Assembly (NCBI RefSeq): GCF_001429785.1
Contig: NZ_LMJF01000001.1
Coordinates: 1,628,479 to 1,692,478 of the forward strand
Direction: 5' to 3'
DNA from: Lysobacter sp. Root916
GTDB taxonomy: Bacteria > Pseudomonadota > Gammaproteobacteria > Xanthomonadales > Xanthomonadaceae
Length of the DNA stretch: 64,000 bases
A model generated the notes under the pieces. That model saw only the letters and a program-made list of their open reading frames with translations, was not told the DNA's origin and did no database searches. Of this stretch, positions 53,401 to 64,000 are shown one piece after another; the first letter of the stretch is position 1, and each line of letters opens with the position of its first letter. Position numbers and translations under genes: made by a program.

Positions 53401-56400
53401 TCCTCATCGGCGAGGATGCGGTCCTGACCGAAACCGGTCTCGAAGCGATAGCGGTCGTTGCCGCTGCCGCCGGCGAGCATGTCGTTGCCGGCACCGCCCT
53501 CCAGGAGGTCGTCGCCCTCCTCGCCCGCCAGCACGTCGTCCCCGGCATCGCCTTTGAGGCTGTCGTTGCCCTCACCACCCCACGCCTGGTCGGCGCCCTC
53601 GCCGCCAAGCAGCTGATCGACACCCGCGGCGCCGTTGAGCAGATCGTCGCCGCTGTCGCCGCGCAGCACATCGTCGCCGTCGCCACCGAACAGGCTGTCG
53701 TTGCCGGCATTGCCGTTCAGCACGTCGGCATCGGCACCGCCGTCGAGCTGGTCGTTGCCATTGCCACCCGACAAGCGATCGGCGCCGGAATCGCCGTAAA
53801 GTTCGTCGCTGCCTTCGCCGCCGTCCAAGGAGTCGTTGCCGCTGCCGCCCCAGAGCCGGTCGTTGCCGACACCGCCGTCGATGCGATCGTTGCCGGCTTC
53901 GCCGACCAACTGGTCGGCACCGGCGCTGCCGCTGATCCTATCGTCGCCGTCCTCGCCGAACACCTTGTCGTCGTCCTCGCCGCCGTCCAGGTAGTCGTTG
54001 CCGGCGCCACCCTGCAACTCGTCGTTGCCGGTGCCGCCGGACATGGCATCGTCGCCGTCGCCGCCACGCAACAGATCGACGCCAGCCTCGCCGAGCAGCG
54101 CATCGTCGCCGTCGCCGCCGAGCAGGACGTCGTCGCCGTCGCCGCCGACCAGACCGTCGTTGCCGCCCTCGCCGAACAGACGATCATTGCCCGCACCGCC
54201 GGACAGCGTGTCCCGGCCTTCGCCGCCGACCAGGTCGTCCACGCCCTGCCCACCCGACAGGTAGTCGTCGCCCCCGCCGCCATAGAGCTTATCGTCGCCG
54301 TCTCCGCCCTCAAGGTGGTCGTCGCCGTAGCGGGTGCCGGCATGTTCGTCGTCGCCGAACAGGATGTCGTTGCCGCCGCCGCCCAGCAACACGTCGTCGC
54401 CGTCCTGGCCGGCGAGCTGATCCGCGCCCTCGCCGCCGTCGAGATAATCCGCGTCGGTGTCGCCGGCGTCGGCCGCACCGCTGGGCTGGCCGTTGCGTCC
54501 GTACAGTTTGTCGTCGCCGTCGCCGCCATACAGCGTGTCGTTGCCGCCCATGCCGATGAGCGTGTCGTTGCCATTGCCGCCGTCGAGTATGTCGTCGCCG
54601 TTCTTGTTGGCGGCGCTCGAAACCAGGGCCGTCAGCGTCACCCCCGGTATCGCACCATCGGCAAGGTCACCGACCAAGGTGTCGTCGCCTTCGCCGCCAG
54701 ACAAGGTATCGTCGTCGTGGCCGCCGTTCAGCGAATCATTGCCCAGGCCTCCGATGACGATGTCGTCGCCCTCGCCCGCAGACACACGGTCGGACCCGGC
54801 GCCGGCATCGATGAAATCGTCTCCGCTGCCGAGCGTCTCAGGGTCCAGGTAAACGGATCCGTCTGGAGTGCGAATGATATAAACGCCGTCCTGGGTGGCA
54901 TCTCCTGTCGCCGCCACGCCATCCTGTCGATAGACGAACCAGTTTTTTCCACGTGCGATCACCGAAGCGCCGTGCTGCAAGAGTTCTTCGTCGAAACGCT
55001 GCTGCTCGCTCTTCCCGCTACTATCGATATAGGTACGCAGCTCGCGCATGTTCTGCAGTTCCGAGCCGTCTAGGATGATGTCGTCGCCGTCGCCACCCAG
55101 AATGCGGTCGTCGCCGCTGCCGCCGAAGATCAGATCCGCGCCCGCCCCGCCATCGAGGACATCGTCGCTGGCGCCGCCCTCGATACCGTCGTTGCCGCCT
55201 TTGGCCGCGATGGAGTCGACGCCATCGTTGCTGCCCGATTCGCCGAACAGATCGTCACCCTCGCCCAAACCCAGTGCGGCGCCGACCTCGTCGTAACCCG
55301 GCAGTGAAATTCCCAGGTCGCCGTTGCGCCAGGACTGGATCAGGATCTGCCCGCCCGACCGTCCATCGATGAGCCTGCGCACGATGAGCAGCGATTGCGT
55401 GGGCGTACCCGCACCGATTACGAGCAGACGGAACTCGCCGTTGGCGGTATCCCATGAACCGATGGCGTTGCTGCGTATATTGTCGAAGCCGATGCCCGTA
55501 CCCGACAGGTCGACACCGTTGAAGGTGATCCGGCCCGAGCCGTCGCTATCGGTGATCGTATCGCGTGTACCAGCGTTCTTAAGGTCGTCGGTCGAGAAGC
55601 TGTAGGTGTCGAAACCGGCCCCGCCCTCAAGCCGGTCGACCCCCATGCCGCCGTCGAGCAAGTCGTCGCCGCTGCCGCCCAACAGGATGTCGGCGCCATA
55701 CCCTCCGTGCAGCGTATCGTTGTCTGCGCCACCGCTAAGGCGATCGTCCCATGAGCCGCCGAGCAGGATATCGTTACCTCCGTCGCCGATCAGCACACTG
55801 CCGGGGTTCAAGGCGCTTACGGGATAGTTCACGGTTAGGGTATCCGCCCCATCCGTCCCGAACGCAACATAGTCGCCGAGGGCAGGCAGCTCAGCGCTAC
55901 CTCCCAGAGTAACCATCTGCGAGATCAATCGATGCGCTCGGCTGCGTACGTCGCCCGGCTCTCGATCGAACTCGAGCAGTTCCTCCACGAAGGAATCGGT
56001 CATGCTGCTTCCGACGAAGCTTGCGATGACACCCACCACGGTGACGGCCGCGATAACCGGCCAGTAGAGAAGCCCAGCAGCCGCGACGGCGGTCATCGCC
56101 AGCGCAGTCACCACAGTGCCGACAAGCGCACCGCCGAGCACGCCAACGAAAGCCGAGACATCACCGTGCCAGGCTTTCTCACCGAGCTCGATAATCATTA
56201 AGCCCTTGGCCATAGGCTTGATAATCTTCTCGGCAGTTGCCCCGAAGGCAACAAACTCCGACTGCGTTTCGAGCGTATCGAAAGTCTTTGCGCAGAAAGC
56301 AAGCACTATCTCAGCTGCCGGGGGTCCTCCTTCGACCACACGAAATACCTGCGACTGCTCTTCGAAATTACGCTGAATCTCTCGGCATATCGTTGCAAGC

Positions 56401-56627
56401 TTGACCTCTCCTCTCGCTTCATAGCGATCCGCATAGGCTGCAGCGAGCTCGGCATTCTGTCGGAACGCGTCCTCTGCGACTGACACGAGCGTCTCCAAGG
56501 ACGCATCCTCGGCGTCGATCTCGACCCCGGCGCCCGCCAGCCCTCGCGAAACGTTTCCCTGAAATGCCGCTGAGAGCTCCGTCATCATCATCGCAAACTG
56601 TTGGTCTTCTGCACTTTCCTCGGACAT
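47451..56627 (-). CDS. Giant RTX calcium-binding protein with N-terminal membrane segment
   Basis: 3058 residues. The first 240 residues are helical and end in a Gly/Ala/Val-rich double membrane segment (about 158-208; [36 protein letters not shown]). From about 250 to 2900 the chain is filled with GGxGxDxLx nonapeptides, interrupted about a dozen times by an 80-residue module ending in FADGTxW, the hemolysin-type calcium-binding related domain. The last 140 residues lack repeats and may carry the secretion signal. AAAGGAG six bases upstream supports the ATG. The type I transporter and adaptor genes are just upstream. RTX repeats fold with calcium outside the cell. The membrane-active head suggests a toxin or bacteriocin-like role, which is inferred. 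Confidence 0.93.
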   Translation of the reverse strand: MSEESAEDQQFAMMMTELSAAFQGNVSRGLAGAGVEIDAEDASLETLVSVAEDAFRQNAELAAAYADRYEARGEVKLATICREIQRNFEEQSQVFRVVEGGPPAAEIVLAFCAKTFDTLETQSEFVAFGATAEKIIKPMAKGLMIIELGEKAWHGDVSAFVGVLGGALVGTVVTALAMTAVAAAGLLYWPVIAAVTVVGVIASFVGSSMTDSFVEELLEFDREPGDVRSRAHRLISQMVTLGGSAELPALGDYVAFGTDGADTLTVNYPVSALNPGSVLIGDGGNDILLGGSWDDRLSGGADNDTLHGGYGADILLGGSGDDLLDGGMGVDRLEGGAGFDTYSFSTDDLKNAGTRDTITDSDGSGRITFNGVDLSGTGIGFDNIRSNAIGSWDTANGEFRLLVIGAGTPTQSLLIVRRLIDGRSGGQILIQSWRNGDLGISLPGYDEVGAALGLGEGDDLFGESGSNDGVDSIAAKGGNDGIEGGASDDVLDGGAGADLIFGGSGDDRILGGDGDDIILDGSELQNMRELRTYIDSSGKSEQQRFDEELLQHGASVIARGKNWFVYRQDGVAATGDATQDGVYIIRTPDGSVYLDPETLGSGDDFIDAGAGSDRVSAGEGDDIVIGGLGNDSLNGGHDDDTLSGGEGDDTLVGDLADGAIPGVTLTALVSSAANKNGDDILDGGNGNDTLIGMGGNDTLYGGDGDDKLYGRNGQPSGAADAGDTDADYLDGGEGADQLAGQDGDDVLLGGGGNDILFGDDEHAGTRYGDDHLEGGDGDDKLYGGGGDDYLSGGQGVDDLVGGEGRDTLSGGAGNDRLFGEGGNDGLVGGDGDDVLLGGDGDDALLGEAGVDLLRGGDGDDAMSGGTGNDELQGGAGNDYLDGGEDDDKVFGEDGDDRISGSAGADQLVGEAGNDRIDGGVGNDRLWGGSGNDSLDGGEGSDELYGDSGADRLSGGNGNDQLDGGADADVLNGNAGNDSLFGGDGDDVLRGDSGDDLLNGAAGVDQLLGGEGADQAWGGEGNDSLKGDAGDDVLAGEEGDDLLEGGAGNDMLAGGSGNDRYRFETGFGQDRILADEEGEVGIDTLEFGAGIAPGDLSYQVIGRNLLIKVGSGGDAVLVEDYFNPDTQIGLSFADGTTLDRAQLEQLLGALVPVVGSSGDDVIGGTGGNDTLFGEDGNDRLDGASGDDQISGGKGNDVLAGGSGNDLLQGDEGDDVYSFDAYFGMDTVLGLGDSGAGRDTIRFNFAFNAADMSFGPTEEGSDDLVLVFNQSGTISSLGIDGFFAPGSNHSIEFSDGVRITATDSQLVYSYQGGGGADEFYGNVSSEHFSGGAGDDKLYGHYGSDTLDGGADNDVIGGAQDNDILLGGDGDDSLDGGSGDDLLVGGTGDDYLIGDSGYDRYRFDRGFGHDTIENVRYGDRGGYTDDVEFGAGISPADVSAKNRNGQDLVLSFAGSDDQLVILNYFRDDGRSGYAVDNIRFADGTVWNVATVMAMALQSTDGDDSLFGYDSDDSLSGGLGGDDLHGGRGNDVIDGGAGDDVLDGGAGHDVYRFGRGSGSDTLVEIPKDPQGEWDNAHYVALFRAASEGIDTVEFGDGIAEGDVVLRREGNDLVLSIRDTQDVLRVPHYFGWAASVDDGGEPGSGPAFARFSDTGGDGAYTGPEDVGRAAEFFRFADGTTWDRERVQALIDGQRRSGEGDDVIVGDDGDADTSVLSGRGGNDLIRGNQGDDVIDGGAGNDILDGGLFRVDFGAPYGNDLMKGGTGDDTYRYDWGNDVIDNSVGAGETAGYDVVEIDAYADDVSLERVGNDLLLRQRDHEQDSTLTIRDYFSRPDQAISEIHFADGSAWLQADILDQVTGAGLIQGGIYGDTLIGRGGADTLDGGDGDDTLIGKAGNDRLIGGDGNDSLYGGLGNDILDGGAGNDTLDGGSGENVYRFGSGDGYDYAYDSGGGAVIELKSGLTLADLIVQGRGNEPGATLRIRGSEDVFVLNGNLAQLRFADGSSYDAAAIRALMLASATEGNDVLVGGGGDDALSGGAGDDVLYGQGGDDVLDGGAGSDELDGGAGADSYVFGRGAGSDTLIDDDADSVLRLGAGISVDDVVLQAYGSSDQGHVLRLIGSEDQLRLDAGRLAQIRFDDGTVWDAAQIRARLLASGDGDDRVLGSSDGDTIQGGAGDDRLYGGAGDDVLEGGAGSDFLEGGGGNDTYRFGRGSGEDYVRNGYAGVEPGETSTIELGAGIAVTDVSVRLGTFGSGLVLSIDGSEDSLQIEDYALVDGGDGAAYAIVFADGTRWTAADVRARLLAGSDDSDVIDGLASGDLISGRDGDDSLNGRDGDDDLSGDAGDDVLSGGHGDDRLDGGVGDDRLDGGLGNDVVRFGRGDGRDTVVYGDALLSDVDVLELKDGVAVSDVSLHRSGVDLIVHIEGSSDSITIQGHFEADGETVGALDRIRFADGTVWTTAQIANRLATATEAPPLEPEEDGAGFTFASEYWYQYYPVRLGSVDDDEMSTRTGLRTAVSGGGGNDRLYGRGHRDGLFGGAGDDFLMASIYGSSLHGGSGWDRLFGGVGEDFMLGGSGNDFLDAASGDDDLSGGDGHDVLNAGFGDDTLSGGEGSDTLFGGQGNDALDGGAGNDMLNGEQGDDTLLGGSGSDSFHFGRGWGRDRILAESRTVGASPRNGDATWDVVTFGVGIAAGDLRWQRQDRDLVIAIAGTDDRLTVTDYFDADGNRDALSIDAFRFQDGSEWSYAQIAAYLTTGGAGDDTLRGFAGDDLMTGGAGNDRLSGQGGHDRIEGGDGDDLLAGDGGNDILVGGAGSDSLFGGAGSDVYAFELGFGRDRISDYVHDAAPGDLDEIAFGVGIAASDLHVSRVGDDLLIERIGSADAVTVAAYFATTAGGGRPNAVERIRFADGTVWTQDDVVASLAPAPLASAAQFRGGPTASDCGVDGVVADAPWAENGRYAQEVDPVAQRTASAIALGGRLPALERVETLSAGYLRLDDAGLAEVRAGGGHGIRPDAAAGAAERDRNVAALISAMASFAPQAGGASDADLGGGHSWQSVYTLALATPH

Positions 56628-57258
56628 ACACCGCTCCTTTTGAATTGTCGGCCGTTGTGGCCATCACGTTCTGACCTGCGCGCACGGCAGGCGGGTAATG
56701 GCGAACGAGAACAGCTACCAAGAACGTCGCGGTCAGCTGGTGCGAAAAGCGAAGTGCAGCCGGCCACGGCGGCGCCAATGCGGCCCGCGCTCGATCCCGA
56801 TAACGTTCCCCTCTGCGCAGACCGGGACACGCCCCGATCCGAATCCGGCGATCGCGCTGTCCTGTTCCGTTCGGCGCTTCGTGCGCCCGCTCCATGCGAG
56901 GATTGTCTGCGCGTTTGCACGCGATTTGTCGTCGCTTCAGCGCACTATCGCCACGATTCGGCGCACTGCATTTTTATGAATGGTTAGCACGTTGTTCGTG
57001 CTCATTGGCGGCCAAGAAGTCGCCTCCAAAAGACGGTGGAGCGCGGCAACTGACCATGCAGAATCGCACCGGCGTCGCAGCTGTTCTTCGAAGACGCAAG
57101 TCGGCCAATCGGACCGACTCGGCAGCCATTTCGCGCTACCGGCTCACGTCCTTCTGAGCGCAGCGCCGCCTGCCGATGCCAGCGGGGGTCGCATACAAGC
57201 CCCGACTCGAACGGGGCGAATTCAACCAAGCGCCGACGATGACGCCCGGCGCGTTGCG
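56628..57258. other. Intergenic region upstream of the RTX gene
   Basis: 631 bp between the adaptor stop and the RTX start. An AT-richer patch near 56970-56990 on the minus strand could carry the RTX promoter, but no clear -35/-10 pair is seen. No gene supported. Confidence 0.45.
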
Positions 57259-58680
57259 TTAACGCTCGCGCATCGCTTCATCACCATGCTGCTTCAGTGG
57301 ACTCAACAGATAGTCGATCACGCGTCGCTTTCCGGTCTTGATCTCGACGCTCAACGACATGCCGGGCGTCAGGGCGACCCTCACCCCGTCCACGATCAGG
57401 TACGCGTCGCTTAGACGCACGCGTGCGGGAAACACCAGGCCCAGCTTCTCGTCCTGTGCTGCGTCGTGGGAGACGCTTTCCACCGTGCCTTCGAGATAGC
57501 CGTAGCGGGTATAAGGGAAGCTTTCGACTTTCACAGTCGCGCGTTGCCCCGCGCGCACGAAACCGATGTCCTTGTTCAGTACCGTGGCTTCCACTTCAAG
57601 CGCTTCCTCGCTGGGCACCACCGCCAACAACGGCTGGGCGGGCGTCACCACGCCGCCCACGGTATGCACCGCCAGCTGCTGCACGGTGCCCGCTACCGGC
57701 GCTCGCAACTGCATCAAGCGGTCGCGTTGCCCTGCCTTGGCACGGTCCGGCGTCGACTGACGTACCTGTTCGCGCGCCTGGCGCAGGCCGTCCAGGGTCT
57801 GTTCGCGGGTATCGGCCACCAGAACGCGCAGCTCTTCCTCCGCGCCGTCCAGCGAAGCGGATATCTCGCGCAAGCGATTGCGCTGCGCGGCCAAATCGCG
57901 TTCGGCGGCGATATGCTCCTGTTTGCGCAACAGGTATTCATGACGAGCGACGTACTTGGCGTCCACCAGCTCGGCGTAGTCGTCCACACGGCTCTTGGCG
58001 ATGGCGGCGGCTTCTTGCATCGGACCGACCATGGCCGAGCCGGTACGCAGCTCCGCACGTCGCTGCGCGGCGGCGGCGCGTAGGTTGTCGCGGCGTGCGC
58101 GGAAAGCCTGGAACTGGCTGCTGGCGAGCAATTGCTCGGCGTCGCGGCGCGCTTCGGGCAAGCCGGGATCGACCGCCAAGCGCGGCGGCACATCGCGATC
58201 CAGGGCTTCGATCATCGCGCCCAGGCGCAGCTCCGCCAGACGCGCGTTGAGCAGCGCCTCGTCGGCCTTGGCGTAGTCGGCGCCGGTGCTGGTGGCATCG
58301 AGCTCGATCAGCAGCTGACCCTTGCGCACGGTCTGGCCGTCGCGCACCAGGATACGGCGCACCACCGCGGTCTCGGCGGGTTGAACCACCTTGGTGCGCG
58401 ACCCAGCCACGGTCTTGCCGTTGGCCACCGCGACGATATCGAGCTGGCCCAGGACGGCCCACAGCAAGGCCACGCAGAACAGCGCGACGATGATGCGCAT
58501 CGCCCAACGCGCGGTCGGCGAGACCGGCGTATCGGTCAGCTCCAGGTGCGCGGGCAGGAATGCCAGCTCGTCGGCATCGCGCCGAGGCGGCTCAAGACGG
58601 CTACGTTCCGCCCAGGAGGCCTTGAAGGCTTGGGCGTAGCGCGAGACGAACTCCGATAACGCCGATGCCAGATGTTTCAT
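57259..58680 (-). CDS. Type I secretion adaptor (HlyD family)
   Basis: 473 residues with one membrane helix (about 62-83, [16 protein letters not shown]), a lipoyl-like N-part ([23 protein letters not shown]), long coiled coils ([44 protein letters not shown]) and a C-terminal barrel ending [22 protein letters not shown], typical of T1SS adaptors. It links the ABC transporter to an outer-membrane TolC channel not seen nearby. Its ATG overlaps the transporter stop (ATGA), so both are one operon. The RTX gene follows on the same strand after 631 bp. Confidence 0.92.
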   Translation of the reverse strand: MKHLASALSEFVSRYAQAFKASWAERSRLEPPRRDADELAFLPAHLELTDTPVSPTARWAMRIIVALFCVALLWAVLGQLDIVAVANGKTVAGSRTKVVQPAETAVVRRILVRDGQTVRKGQLLIELDATSTGADYAKADEALLNARLAELRLGAMIEALDRDVPPRLAVDPGLPEARRDAEQLLASSQFQAFRARRDNLRAAAAQRRAELRTGSAMVGPMQEAAAIAKSRVDDYAELVDAKYVARHEYLLRKQEHIAAERDLAAQRNRLREISASLDGAEEELRVLVADTREQTLDGLRQAREQVRQSTPDRAKAGQRDRLMQLRAPVAGTVQQLAVHTVGGVVTPAQPLLAVVPSEEALEVEATVLNKDIGFVRAGQRATVKVESFPYTRYGYLEGTVESVSHDAAQDEKLGLVFPARVRLSDAYLIVDGVRVALTPGMSLSVEIKTGKRRVIDYLLSPLKQHGDEAMRER

Positions 58681-60839
58681 GCGCCCCCCTGTTGCAACTG
58701 CAGCAGACGCGCGTAGTGACCGTCGGGGCGTTGCGACAGCTCGTCATGCCGGCCGCTTTCGACGATACGCCCCTTTTCCATCACGATGATCCGATCCGCC
58801 GTTCGCACCGTCGACAATCGGTGGGCGATGATCAGCACGGTACGGTTGCGGCAGATCGCGCGCATGTTGCGCATTACAGCATGCTCGGACTCGTAATCGA
58901 GGGCACTGGTCGCCTCGTCGAAGATCAGGATGCGCGGGTCGGCGATCAAGGCGCGCGCGATCGCCAGCCGCTGGCGCTGGCCTCCCGACAGCGACGCGCC
59001 TTGCTCGCCGACCACGGTGTCGTAACCCTGCGGCAACTCGAGGATGAAATCGTGCGCGCCGGCCAGCTGCGCGACCTCGATCACCCGCTGCAGCGGCGCG
59101 CCCGGATCGCTAAGCGCGATGTTCTCGCGCACGCTGCGGTTGAACAGGAAGTTCTCCTGAAGCACCACGCCCAACTGGCGTCGCAGCCAGGCCGGGTCCG
59201 CCAGCGCCAGATCATGGCCGTCGACCAGAACGCGGCCACGCTCGGGCACATACAGGCGCTGCACCAACTTGGTCAGCGTGCTCTTGCCGGACCCGGAGCG
59301 GCCGACGATGCCGATGACCTCGCCAGGGGCGATATCCAGATCGATGCCGCCGAGGATCTCGGCGCTGTCGGGGCGATAGCGGAACACCACTTTGTCGAAG
59401 CCGATCCGGCCCTGGATCGGCGGCAAGGCCATGCGACTGCCGGGCAGCTCGGTGCGGGTATTGAGGATGTCGCCCAAGCGCTCGACCGAGATGCCGACTT
59501 GCTGAAACTCCTGCCACAGCTGGGCCAGCCGCACGATGGGCGCGGAGACTTGTCCGGACAACATGTTGAACGCGATCAGCTGCCCTAGCGACAGCTCGCC
59601 CGCGATGACCAGCTTGGCGCCGAAAAACAGGATGCAGATCGCCACCAGCTTCTGCACCAACTGAATGCCCTGTTGGCCGATATTCGCCAGCCGCGACACC
59701 TTGAACGACGCCTCGACGTATCCGGCCAGTTGGTTGTCCCAGGTTCGGGTGACGCGCGGATCCACCGCGGTGGCCTTGACCGTTCCTATGCCGTTGACGG
59801 TTTCCACCAGGAACGATTGGTTATCGGCGCCGCGCGCGAACTTGTCGTTCAGACGCTTGCGCAGCACCGGCGTGATCGAAGCCGACCACAACGCGTACAC
59901 CGGCAACGAGATCACCACGACCAGGGTGAGCCAGCCGCTGTAGTAGAACATCACCGCCAGGAACAGCACCGTGAACAGCAGATCCAGCACCGAGGTCAGC
60001 GCCTGTCCGGTCAGAAAATTGCGAATGTTCTCCAGCTCGCGCACGCGCGCGATGGTGTCGCCCACGCGCCGCGACTCGAAATAGCTCAAGGGCAAGGCCA
60101 GGATGTGCCGGAACAGCCTCGCCCCCAACTCGACGTCGATCTTGCTGGTGGTGTGGGAGAAGGTATAGGCGCGCAATCCGGTCAGCACTACGTCGAACAC
60201 CGCGATCGCGATCAATCCGACCACCACGACCTCAAGCGTGGTCAGGCTGCGGTGCACCAGCACCTTGTCCATCACGACTTGAAAGAACAGCGGCGTCACC
60301 AGTGCGAACAGTTGCAGGAACAGCGACACCACCAGCACTTCGACCAACAGGCGGCGATACTTGACCACCGCCGGCACGAACCAGCGGAAATCGAACTTGG
60401 CCAACTGGCCCAGCACCGAAGCTCGGGAAGTCACCTGCAGCAGGCGGCCGTGGTAGCGCTGCTCGAAGGCGTCGCGCGTCATCACCTTGGCGCGGCCTTC
60501 GCCGAGTTCGTGCACCAGCAAGGAGTCGTCGCCGGCCTTGGCGACCACGAAATGCCGCCCGTCTTGAGCCAAGGCCAAGGCCGGCAACGCGGCCATGGCG
60601 ACACGCTCGGACGAGGTACGCGTGATGCGGGCCTTGAGCCCCAACTGCTTGGCGGCCAACAACAGGGACGCGTCGTCGAACGGCTCGCCACCGCGGCCGA
60701 ACTGATGCGTCAGTTGCGCTGGATCGGCAGCGATGCCATGGAATTGCGCCAGCATCGCCAGACCCAGCAGGGCAAGATCGTGCTGGGGCGCGACGGCTTC
60801 AGCAGGCGGTCTGCTGGGCGTAAGGGAATCCGGAGCCAT
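58677..60839 (-). CDS. Type I secretion ABC transporter with C39-like domain (HlyB family)
   Basis: 720 residues. An N-terminal C39-like domain (about 15-140) lacks the catalytic Cys: the place reads [13 protein letters not shown], where Asp-Leu replaces the usual Cys pattern, as in HlyB transporters that recognise rather than cut RTX cargo. Then come six membrane helices and an ATPase: Walker [10 protein letters not shown], signature LSGGQRQR, Walker [12 protein letters not shown]. The partner is the adaptor, which overlaps by ATGA. The RTX protein downstream is the obvious cargo; that link is by proximity. Confidence 0.94.
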   Translation of the reverse strand: MAPDSLTPSRPPAEAVAPQHDLALLGLAMLAQFHGIAADPAQLTHQFGRGGEPFDDASLLLAAKQLGLKARITRTSSERVAMAALPALALAQDGRHFVVAKAGDDSLLVHELGEGRAKVMTRDAFEQRYHGRLLQVTSRASVLGQLAKFDFRWFVPAVVKYRRLLVEVLVVSLFLQLFALVTPLFFQVVMDKVLVHRSLTTLEVVVVGLIAIAVFDVVLTGLRAYTFSHTTSKIDVELGARLFRHILALPLSYFESRRVGDTIARVRELENIRNFLTGQALTSVLDLLFTVLFLAVMFYYSGWLTLVVVISLPVYALWSASITPVLRKRLNDKFARGADNQSFLVETVNGIGTVKATAVDPRVTRTWDNQLAGYVEASFKVSRLANIGQQGIQLVQKLVAICILFFGAKLVIAGELSLGQLIAFNMLSGQVSAPIVRLAQLWQEFQQVGISVERLGDILNTRTELPGSRMALPPIQGRIGFDKVVFRYRPDSAEILGGIDLDIAPGEVIGIVGRSGSGKSTLTKLVQRLYVPERGRVLVDGHDLALADPAWLRRQLGVVLQENFLFNRSVRENIALSDPGAPLQRVIEVAQLAGAHDFILELPQGYDTVVGEQGASLSGGQRQRLAIARALIADPRILIFDEATSALDYESEHAVMRNMRAICRNRTVLIIAHRLSTVRTADRIIVMEKGRIVESGRHDELSQRPDGHYARLLQLQQGGA

Positions 60840-61182
60840 CGTTCATTCACATCCAAGCGTACGTCGCGGCAATCGATTTCAGGCCTCCGCCACGCACCCA
60901 CGAGCGTGCACAGACGCGAGCGGCTGCATGCCGTTCTGCCGTCCGTATCCGTTAGCGAAATTCGTGCACGCGCCCCACGGCGCGTAGCGAAAGCGCAGGC
61001 ACTGTGCCTACGCGTCCATTGTCGGCGCAAAGCCGCCCCATGCGGGCTCGGCTCGCCGCAGTGCGAACACGACTGGGCGCAGTGCGAGACGAAGCCTGTG
61101 CGCACGCAGGCTGCGGCGGCGGCCAGAGTCGATAGGGTTTCCGGCGAGGCCGCTTAACGGCCCCGGCGCCGACCGAGCGGGC
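60840..61182. other. Intergenic region between effector and T1SS genes
   Basis: 343 bp, presumably holding the transporter promoter. No gene or strong element recognised. Confidence 0.4.
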
Positions 61183-63645
61183 TCAAGCCCGACGCGCGGC
61201 GCGTTCGGCGGTCTGCGGATCCTGGCTTGGGTCCTGGGCCTGGACCTGATTCGGCGCGCGTGCGGCTTCGATCTCCGCCGCACGCTGGCTGCTCTCGCGC
61301 AAGGGCGTGTCCATGCCGCGCGCGGTTTCGACGCTGGCGTTGAGGCGCGCGGGATCGTCCAGCCGGCCCTGCACCGCGAACACGCGGCTGGCGTCGCGGC
61401 TGAGCTCGACGTGGTTGATCTCCTGCATGCCGCTGCGCATCGCCGCGACCGCGAGCGAGCCGGCAAGCTGGTCGCTGCGCGGATCGGGGGTGCGGTCGAA
61501 GCGCGCGTCCAAGGCGTACACGCCCTCGGCCGCGCCGCGGTACAGCGGGTACTGCGAATGACGCGGATCGTTGAGCAGCACACCGTCGCCGGGCGGGTTC
61601 GCGTTGGCGCCGCGCGTGCCCGGAGTCGCCTGCGGCACGATCGGGCTGTCCTGCGCCGGCGGAGCGATCGTCTGCGGCAGGCGTTGCGCTGCCGCACGCT
61701 CCATTTCGCGGGTGCGGAAATCCAGGCTGGGCAGCACGGTGTCGACCATGCCGTGGCGCTGCACCGCTTCGCCCGCGGCCTGGCCGATGTTGTCGAACAA
61801 CACCTTGGTCTGGACGATGTTGCCGATGCCGCCCGGACGGGTCGGATCGAAGGTGACCGCGGCGCCGCCGACGCCGGCCACGGTCGCGCCGGTCAGGGCG
61901 AAACCCAGCGGCGCGTAGCTGGTGGTGCGACGGATCTGGTAGCCGGTGGCATCGAGCGTGGCATCGATGGAATGCCCCGCGCCATCGGCGCCGCGACGCA
62001 CGTGGGCGCCGACCGCGTCGGCGGTCTGCTCGATCGCGCGCGCGCCCTGATTGGCGCCCGCACGCGTGTTGTTGGCCGCCTGCTGCGAACCGGTCAGGGC
62101 CGCGCGCGCTTCGCCGCGCTGGGCCTCGCAGTACTGCGCGGTGGCGCGGTCGCGCTGATCGGCGATGTCGTTGAGCATCGGCACCCAGCGCCCGGCGCCG
62201 CGCAGGAAGGTATTGGTGGCGCTGTTGGTCCACTTGGCGCCTTCGCACTGAACCATGTCTACCGCGGCCGCGGCACGGCCCGACACCAATTGCACCTGGG
62301 CCACAGCTTCGCCGCCGGTGCGCACCTGCCAGCCGGTAATCTGGCCGACGGTGTGGGTGCCGGCCTGGGCGGCACGCCCGCTCATCTGCAGTCCAACGCG
62401 CGCGCCGTCGCCGGCCAGGTCCAGCCCGCGGTCGGCGACACGGCCGCCACCGGCAACGACTTCACCGGCCTGGCGCCCGACCTGGGCGCCGGCCAGCGAT
62501 ACCGTAGCCACGCGCAGCAGCGGCCCGGCGAACTCGCCGGCCTGCCCCAGCGACATCGCCTGCGGTCGATCGATCAGGCTGCCCTGGGCGTCGCGCGTTT
62601 TCGGCGTCAGCAAGGGCTGCACCTGGCCCGCCGCGAGCGGCATGTCGCGCAGCGCGCGGTTGCCCGACTGGGTCGCCAAGGCATCGACCAGACCGCGCGC
62701 GTCGGCCTGGGCCTCGCGGCTGTAAGGCAGGTGCTGCGCGAGCTGCTGGCCCAGCAGTTCCTTCGCGCCCGGCAGGCGCATCAGTTCCGAAGCCTGGTTG
62801 GCGACGCGACCGAGTTCGGCCCGGCGCTGACCGTTCATGCGGTCTATGCTGGTCTGCACGTCGGTGAGCACTTCGCCGGTGACCTGGTAGGCCACGACGG
62901 TCTGATTGGGGTTGTGGACGGTCAGGCCGTTTTGATCCGCATAGCGCTGCGCCGTGGCCTGATGCAGGCCGGCGGCGTTGAAGGTGGTGGCGGGCACGCC
63001 GGTGATGGCCGAGCCTGCGGAGGCCATGCCGCCGCCCAGGGAGTGGCCGACGATTTCGAAGTTGCCGCCCACCTTGGAGTTTCTGAACTCGACCGCGACT
63101 TCCATCGCCCGGTCGTAATAGTCGCTGCGCAATCCCAGCCCCTGACGACCGTTGTTCATCCAGTCTTCGGGGGCGGATTCGCGCGTAACCTGCTTGCCGC
63201 TCTCGTCGAACACCACCGGGCCGTTGGAGCCCTTGTAACTGAGGACCGGTTTGACCTCGGGACCGTACACGCGCGGATCGGGCAGATAGATTTCCGCACG
63301 GAAGGCCGAATCGTCGGGCTGCAGCAGTTGGTCGACGCGATCGTCGCTCCAACCCACACCGGCCTTACGCAATAGGTCCGGATGTTCGCTGCCGCGCAGC
63401 CAACCGGGCGGCGGTTGGCCAGTGTGTTCGGCAGAGCGGTAAACGTCGGCCGCCAGCCCGGCCATTTCTCGGGCGTGGTATTGGCGTTGCAGGGCATCGG
63501 CCTGGCTGCCCAGCTCGCGGTCGCCGCTGCTCGCCGAACGCTCGCGCATCGACGTCAGCAAGGCCTGTTGCTCGCGCAACTGAGCGATCTTTTCCTCAAC
63601 CGTGCGCGGGGTTTGCGACGGGAGGTCCTGCTCGGGCGTGGACAT
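61183..63645 (-). CDS. Lipase-domain effector with C-terminal XVIPCD (type IV secretion substrate)
   Basis: 820 residues, no signal peptide. The N-terminal half carries a class-3-lipase/DUF2974-like fold with the nucleophile elbow GHSLGGG (Ser202), followed by ASAGSAITGVPATTFNAAGLH. The middle is Ala/Gly-rich and helical. The C-terminal 130 residues fit the XVIPCD domain that targets Xanthomonas-type T4SS effectors via VirD4: DPRHSQYPLYRGAAEGVYAL, RTPDPRSDQLAGSLAVAA, INHVELSRDASRVFAVQG and DTPLRESS. Such effectors kill competing bacteria. A divergent lipoprotein gene starts 117 bp away and is a candidate immunity gene. No T4SS genes are in this window. Confidence 0.9.
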   Translation of the reverse strand: MSTPEQDLPSQTPRTVEEKIAQLREQQALLTSMRERSASSGDRELGSQADALQRQYHAREMAGLAADVYRSAEHTGQPPPGWLRGSEHPDLLRKAGVGWSDDRVDQLLQPDDSAFRAEIYLPDPRVYGPEVKPVLSYKGSNGPVVFDESGKQVTRESAPEDWMNNGRQGLGLRSDYYDRAMEVAVEFRNSKVGGNFEIVGHSLGGGMASAGSAITGVPATTFNAAGLHQATAQRYADQNGLTVHNPNQTVVAYQVTGEVLTDVQTSIDRMNGQRRAELGRVANQASELMRLPGAKELLGQQLAQHLPYSREAQADARGLVDALATQSGNRALRDMPLAAGQVQPLLTPKTRDAQGSLIDRPQAMSLGQAGEFAGPLLRVATVSLAGAQVGRQAGEVVAGGGRVADRGLDLAGDGARVGLQMSGRAAQAGTHTVGQITGWQVRTGGEAVAQVQLVSGRAAAAVDMVQCEGAKWTNSATNTFLRGAGRWVPMLNDIADQRDRATAQYCEAQRGEARAALTGSQQAANNTRAGANQGARAIEQTADAVGAHVRRGADGAGHSIDATLDATGYQIRRTTSYAPLGFALTGATVAGVGGAAVTFDPTRPGGIGNIVQTKVLFDNIGQAAGEAVQRHGMVDTVLPSLDFRTREMERAAAQRLPQTIAPPAQDSPIVPQATPGTRGANANPPGDGVLLNDPRHSQYPLYRGAAEGVYALDARFDRTPDPRSDQLAGSLAVAAMRSGMQEINHVELSRDASRVFAVQGRLDDPARLNASVETARGMDTPLRESSQRAAEIEAARAPNQVQAQDPSQDPQTAERAARRA

Positions 63646-63762
63646 GGCGGTTCTATCCCTGAACGGCGCTAAGCTCTGACCGAAACTGCCACTTCAACCC
63701 GCCCCTGTCAAACGTCGGCTTTGTTACATTCGGGCCGCCCCACGCCAAGGACGACCGCCGCC

Positions 63763-64000
63763 ATGACGCTGCCGCTACCGCCCTCGCCGCTGCGCCGCTG
63801 GACCCTGGCCGGCCTGATGCTGTGCGCCCTGACTGCGTGCTGGGCGGCGCCGCCCGCAAGCGGCGAGCGGCTGCCCTGGGACCCGGGCGATTACTTCGAG
63901 GGTCCGGCCCTGCAACTGGCGGTGGCCAGCGACCGCCGCAAGGCTGAGCAGATCCGCTGGATGATCCACGAAAAAGGCATCAATCCTGATCACTTATTCG
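63763..64000 (+). CDS. Lipoprotein, candidate immunity protein (3' end outside window)
   Basis: Only the first 79 codons are in the window. The start ATG at 63763 has AAGGA about ten bases upstream. The N-terminus is a lipoprotein signal (WTLAGLMLCALTAC, lipobox LTAC). The mature part begins with GDYFEGPALQLAVASDRRKA and MIHEKGINPDHLF, which fits the start of an ankyrin repeat. XVIPCD effectors commonly pair with periplasmic lipoprotein immunity proteins, and ankyrin-type ones exist for lipase effectors. The immunity role is inferred from position and type. Confidence 0.68.
   Translation, partial: MTLPLPPSPLRRWTLAGLMLCALTACWAAPPASGERLPWDPGDYFEGPALQLAVASDRRKAEQIRWMIHEKGINPDHLF

Noticed and set aside
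47000..55100. Very long open frames on the plus strand opposite the RTX gene
   Set aside because: They are mirror frames produced by the GGxGxD repeats and high GC; they have low-complexity, repetitive translations and no ribosome sites or family matches.
47451..55800. Short direct repeats suggesting a CRISPR array
   Set aside because: The repeat period and translation fit RTX nonapeptides in frame, with no constant-length spacers.

Overview
The window looks like a high-GC gammaproteobacterium of the Xanthomonadaceae, most likely Lysobacter or a close relative. The basis is the GC-rich coding with long antisense open frames, an rpsP-rimM-trmD-rplS operon near ffh, GTAG/GTGG-headed REP hairpins typical of the family, and a secreted lipase ending in the XVIPCD tail that marks Xanthomonas-type type IV secretion effectors. 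The genus is an inference. I found no rRNA, tRNA or CRISPR array.

Region 1 (1-16 kb) is an exopolysaccharide-type locus. A TIGR03013-like sugar phosphotransferase (14600-15991) and a Wzx-like flippase (cut by the left edge) bracket a minus-strand operon. The operon runs from a 2771-residue NRPS-PKS to two exosortase-A-type alpha/beta hydrolases, a beta-propeller protein and the flippase. The synthase reads A(Thr)-PCP-KS-AT(malonyl)-ACP-C-A(Gly)-PCP and has no thioesterase. Both hydrolases lack the usual nucleophile serine. A product chain Thr-C2-Gly on the last carrier would be a beta-ketoacyl-glycyl thioester, the type of intermediate that can close to a tetramic acid or be moved onto a glycan. 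This is the strongest candidate for an undescribed system. A degenerate J-domain membrane protein and a multi-pass membrane protein lie upstream.

Region 2 (16-31.4 kb) holds a secreted unknown, a secreted M4-metallopeptidase-fold protein that has lost its catalytic residues, mutS, a two-domain Clp-like AAA+ protein fused to a release-factor-2-like domain without a GGQ loop, a secreted unknown, katG with an OxyR-type operator upstream, an APH(6)-like kinase and a DUF937 protein.

Region 3 (31.4-40.3 kb) is mostly core genome: hslR, a small unknown, rplS, trmD, rimM, rpsP, a secreted unknown, ffh, a CcsA/YpjD-type membrane protein and a CPBP protease. REP hairpins, a heptamer repeat and clear hairpin terminators lie between them.

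Region 4 (40.4-47.1 kb) is a MarR-controlled tripartite efflux operon (outer-membrane factor, EmrA, EmrB) whose promoter predicts a nearly leaderless message. A convergent HypX-family gene follows, with no hydrogenase genes in sight.

Region 5 (47.4-64 kb) carries secreted weapons or surface proteins. A 3058-residue RTX protein with an N-terminal membrane segment sits beside its type I ABC transporter and adaptor. Next to it is a lipase-XVIPCD effector, and divergent from that is a lipoprotein start that is a candidate immunity protein, cut by the right edge.
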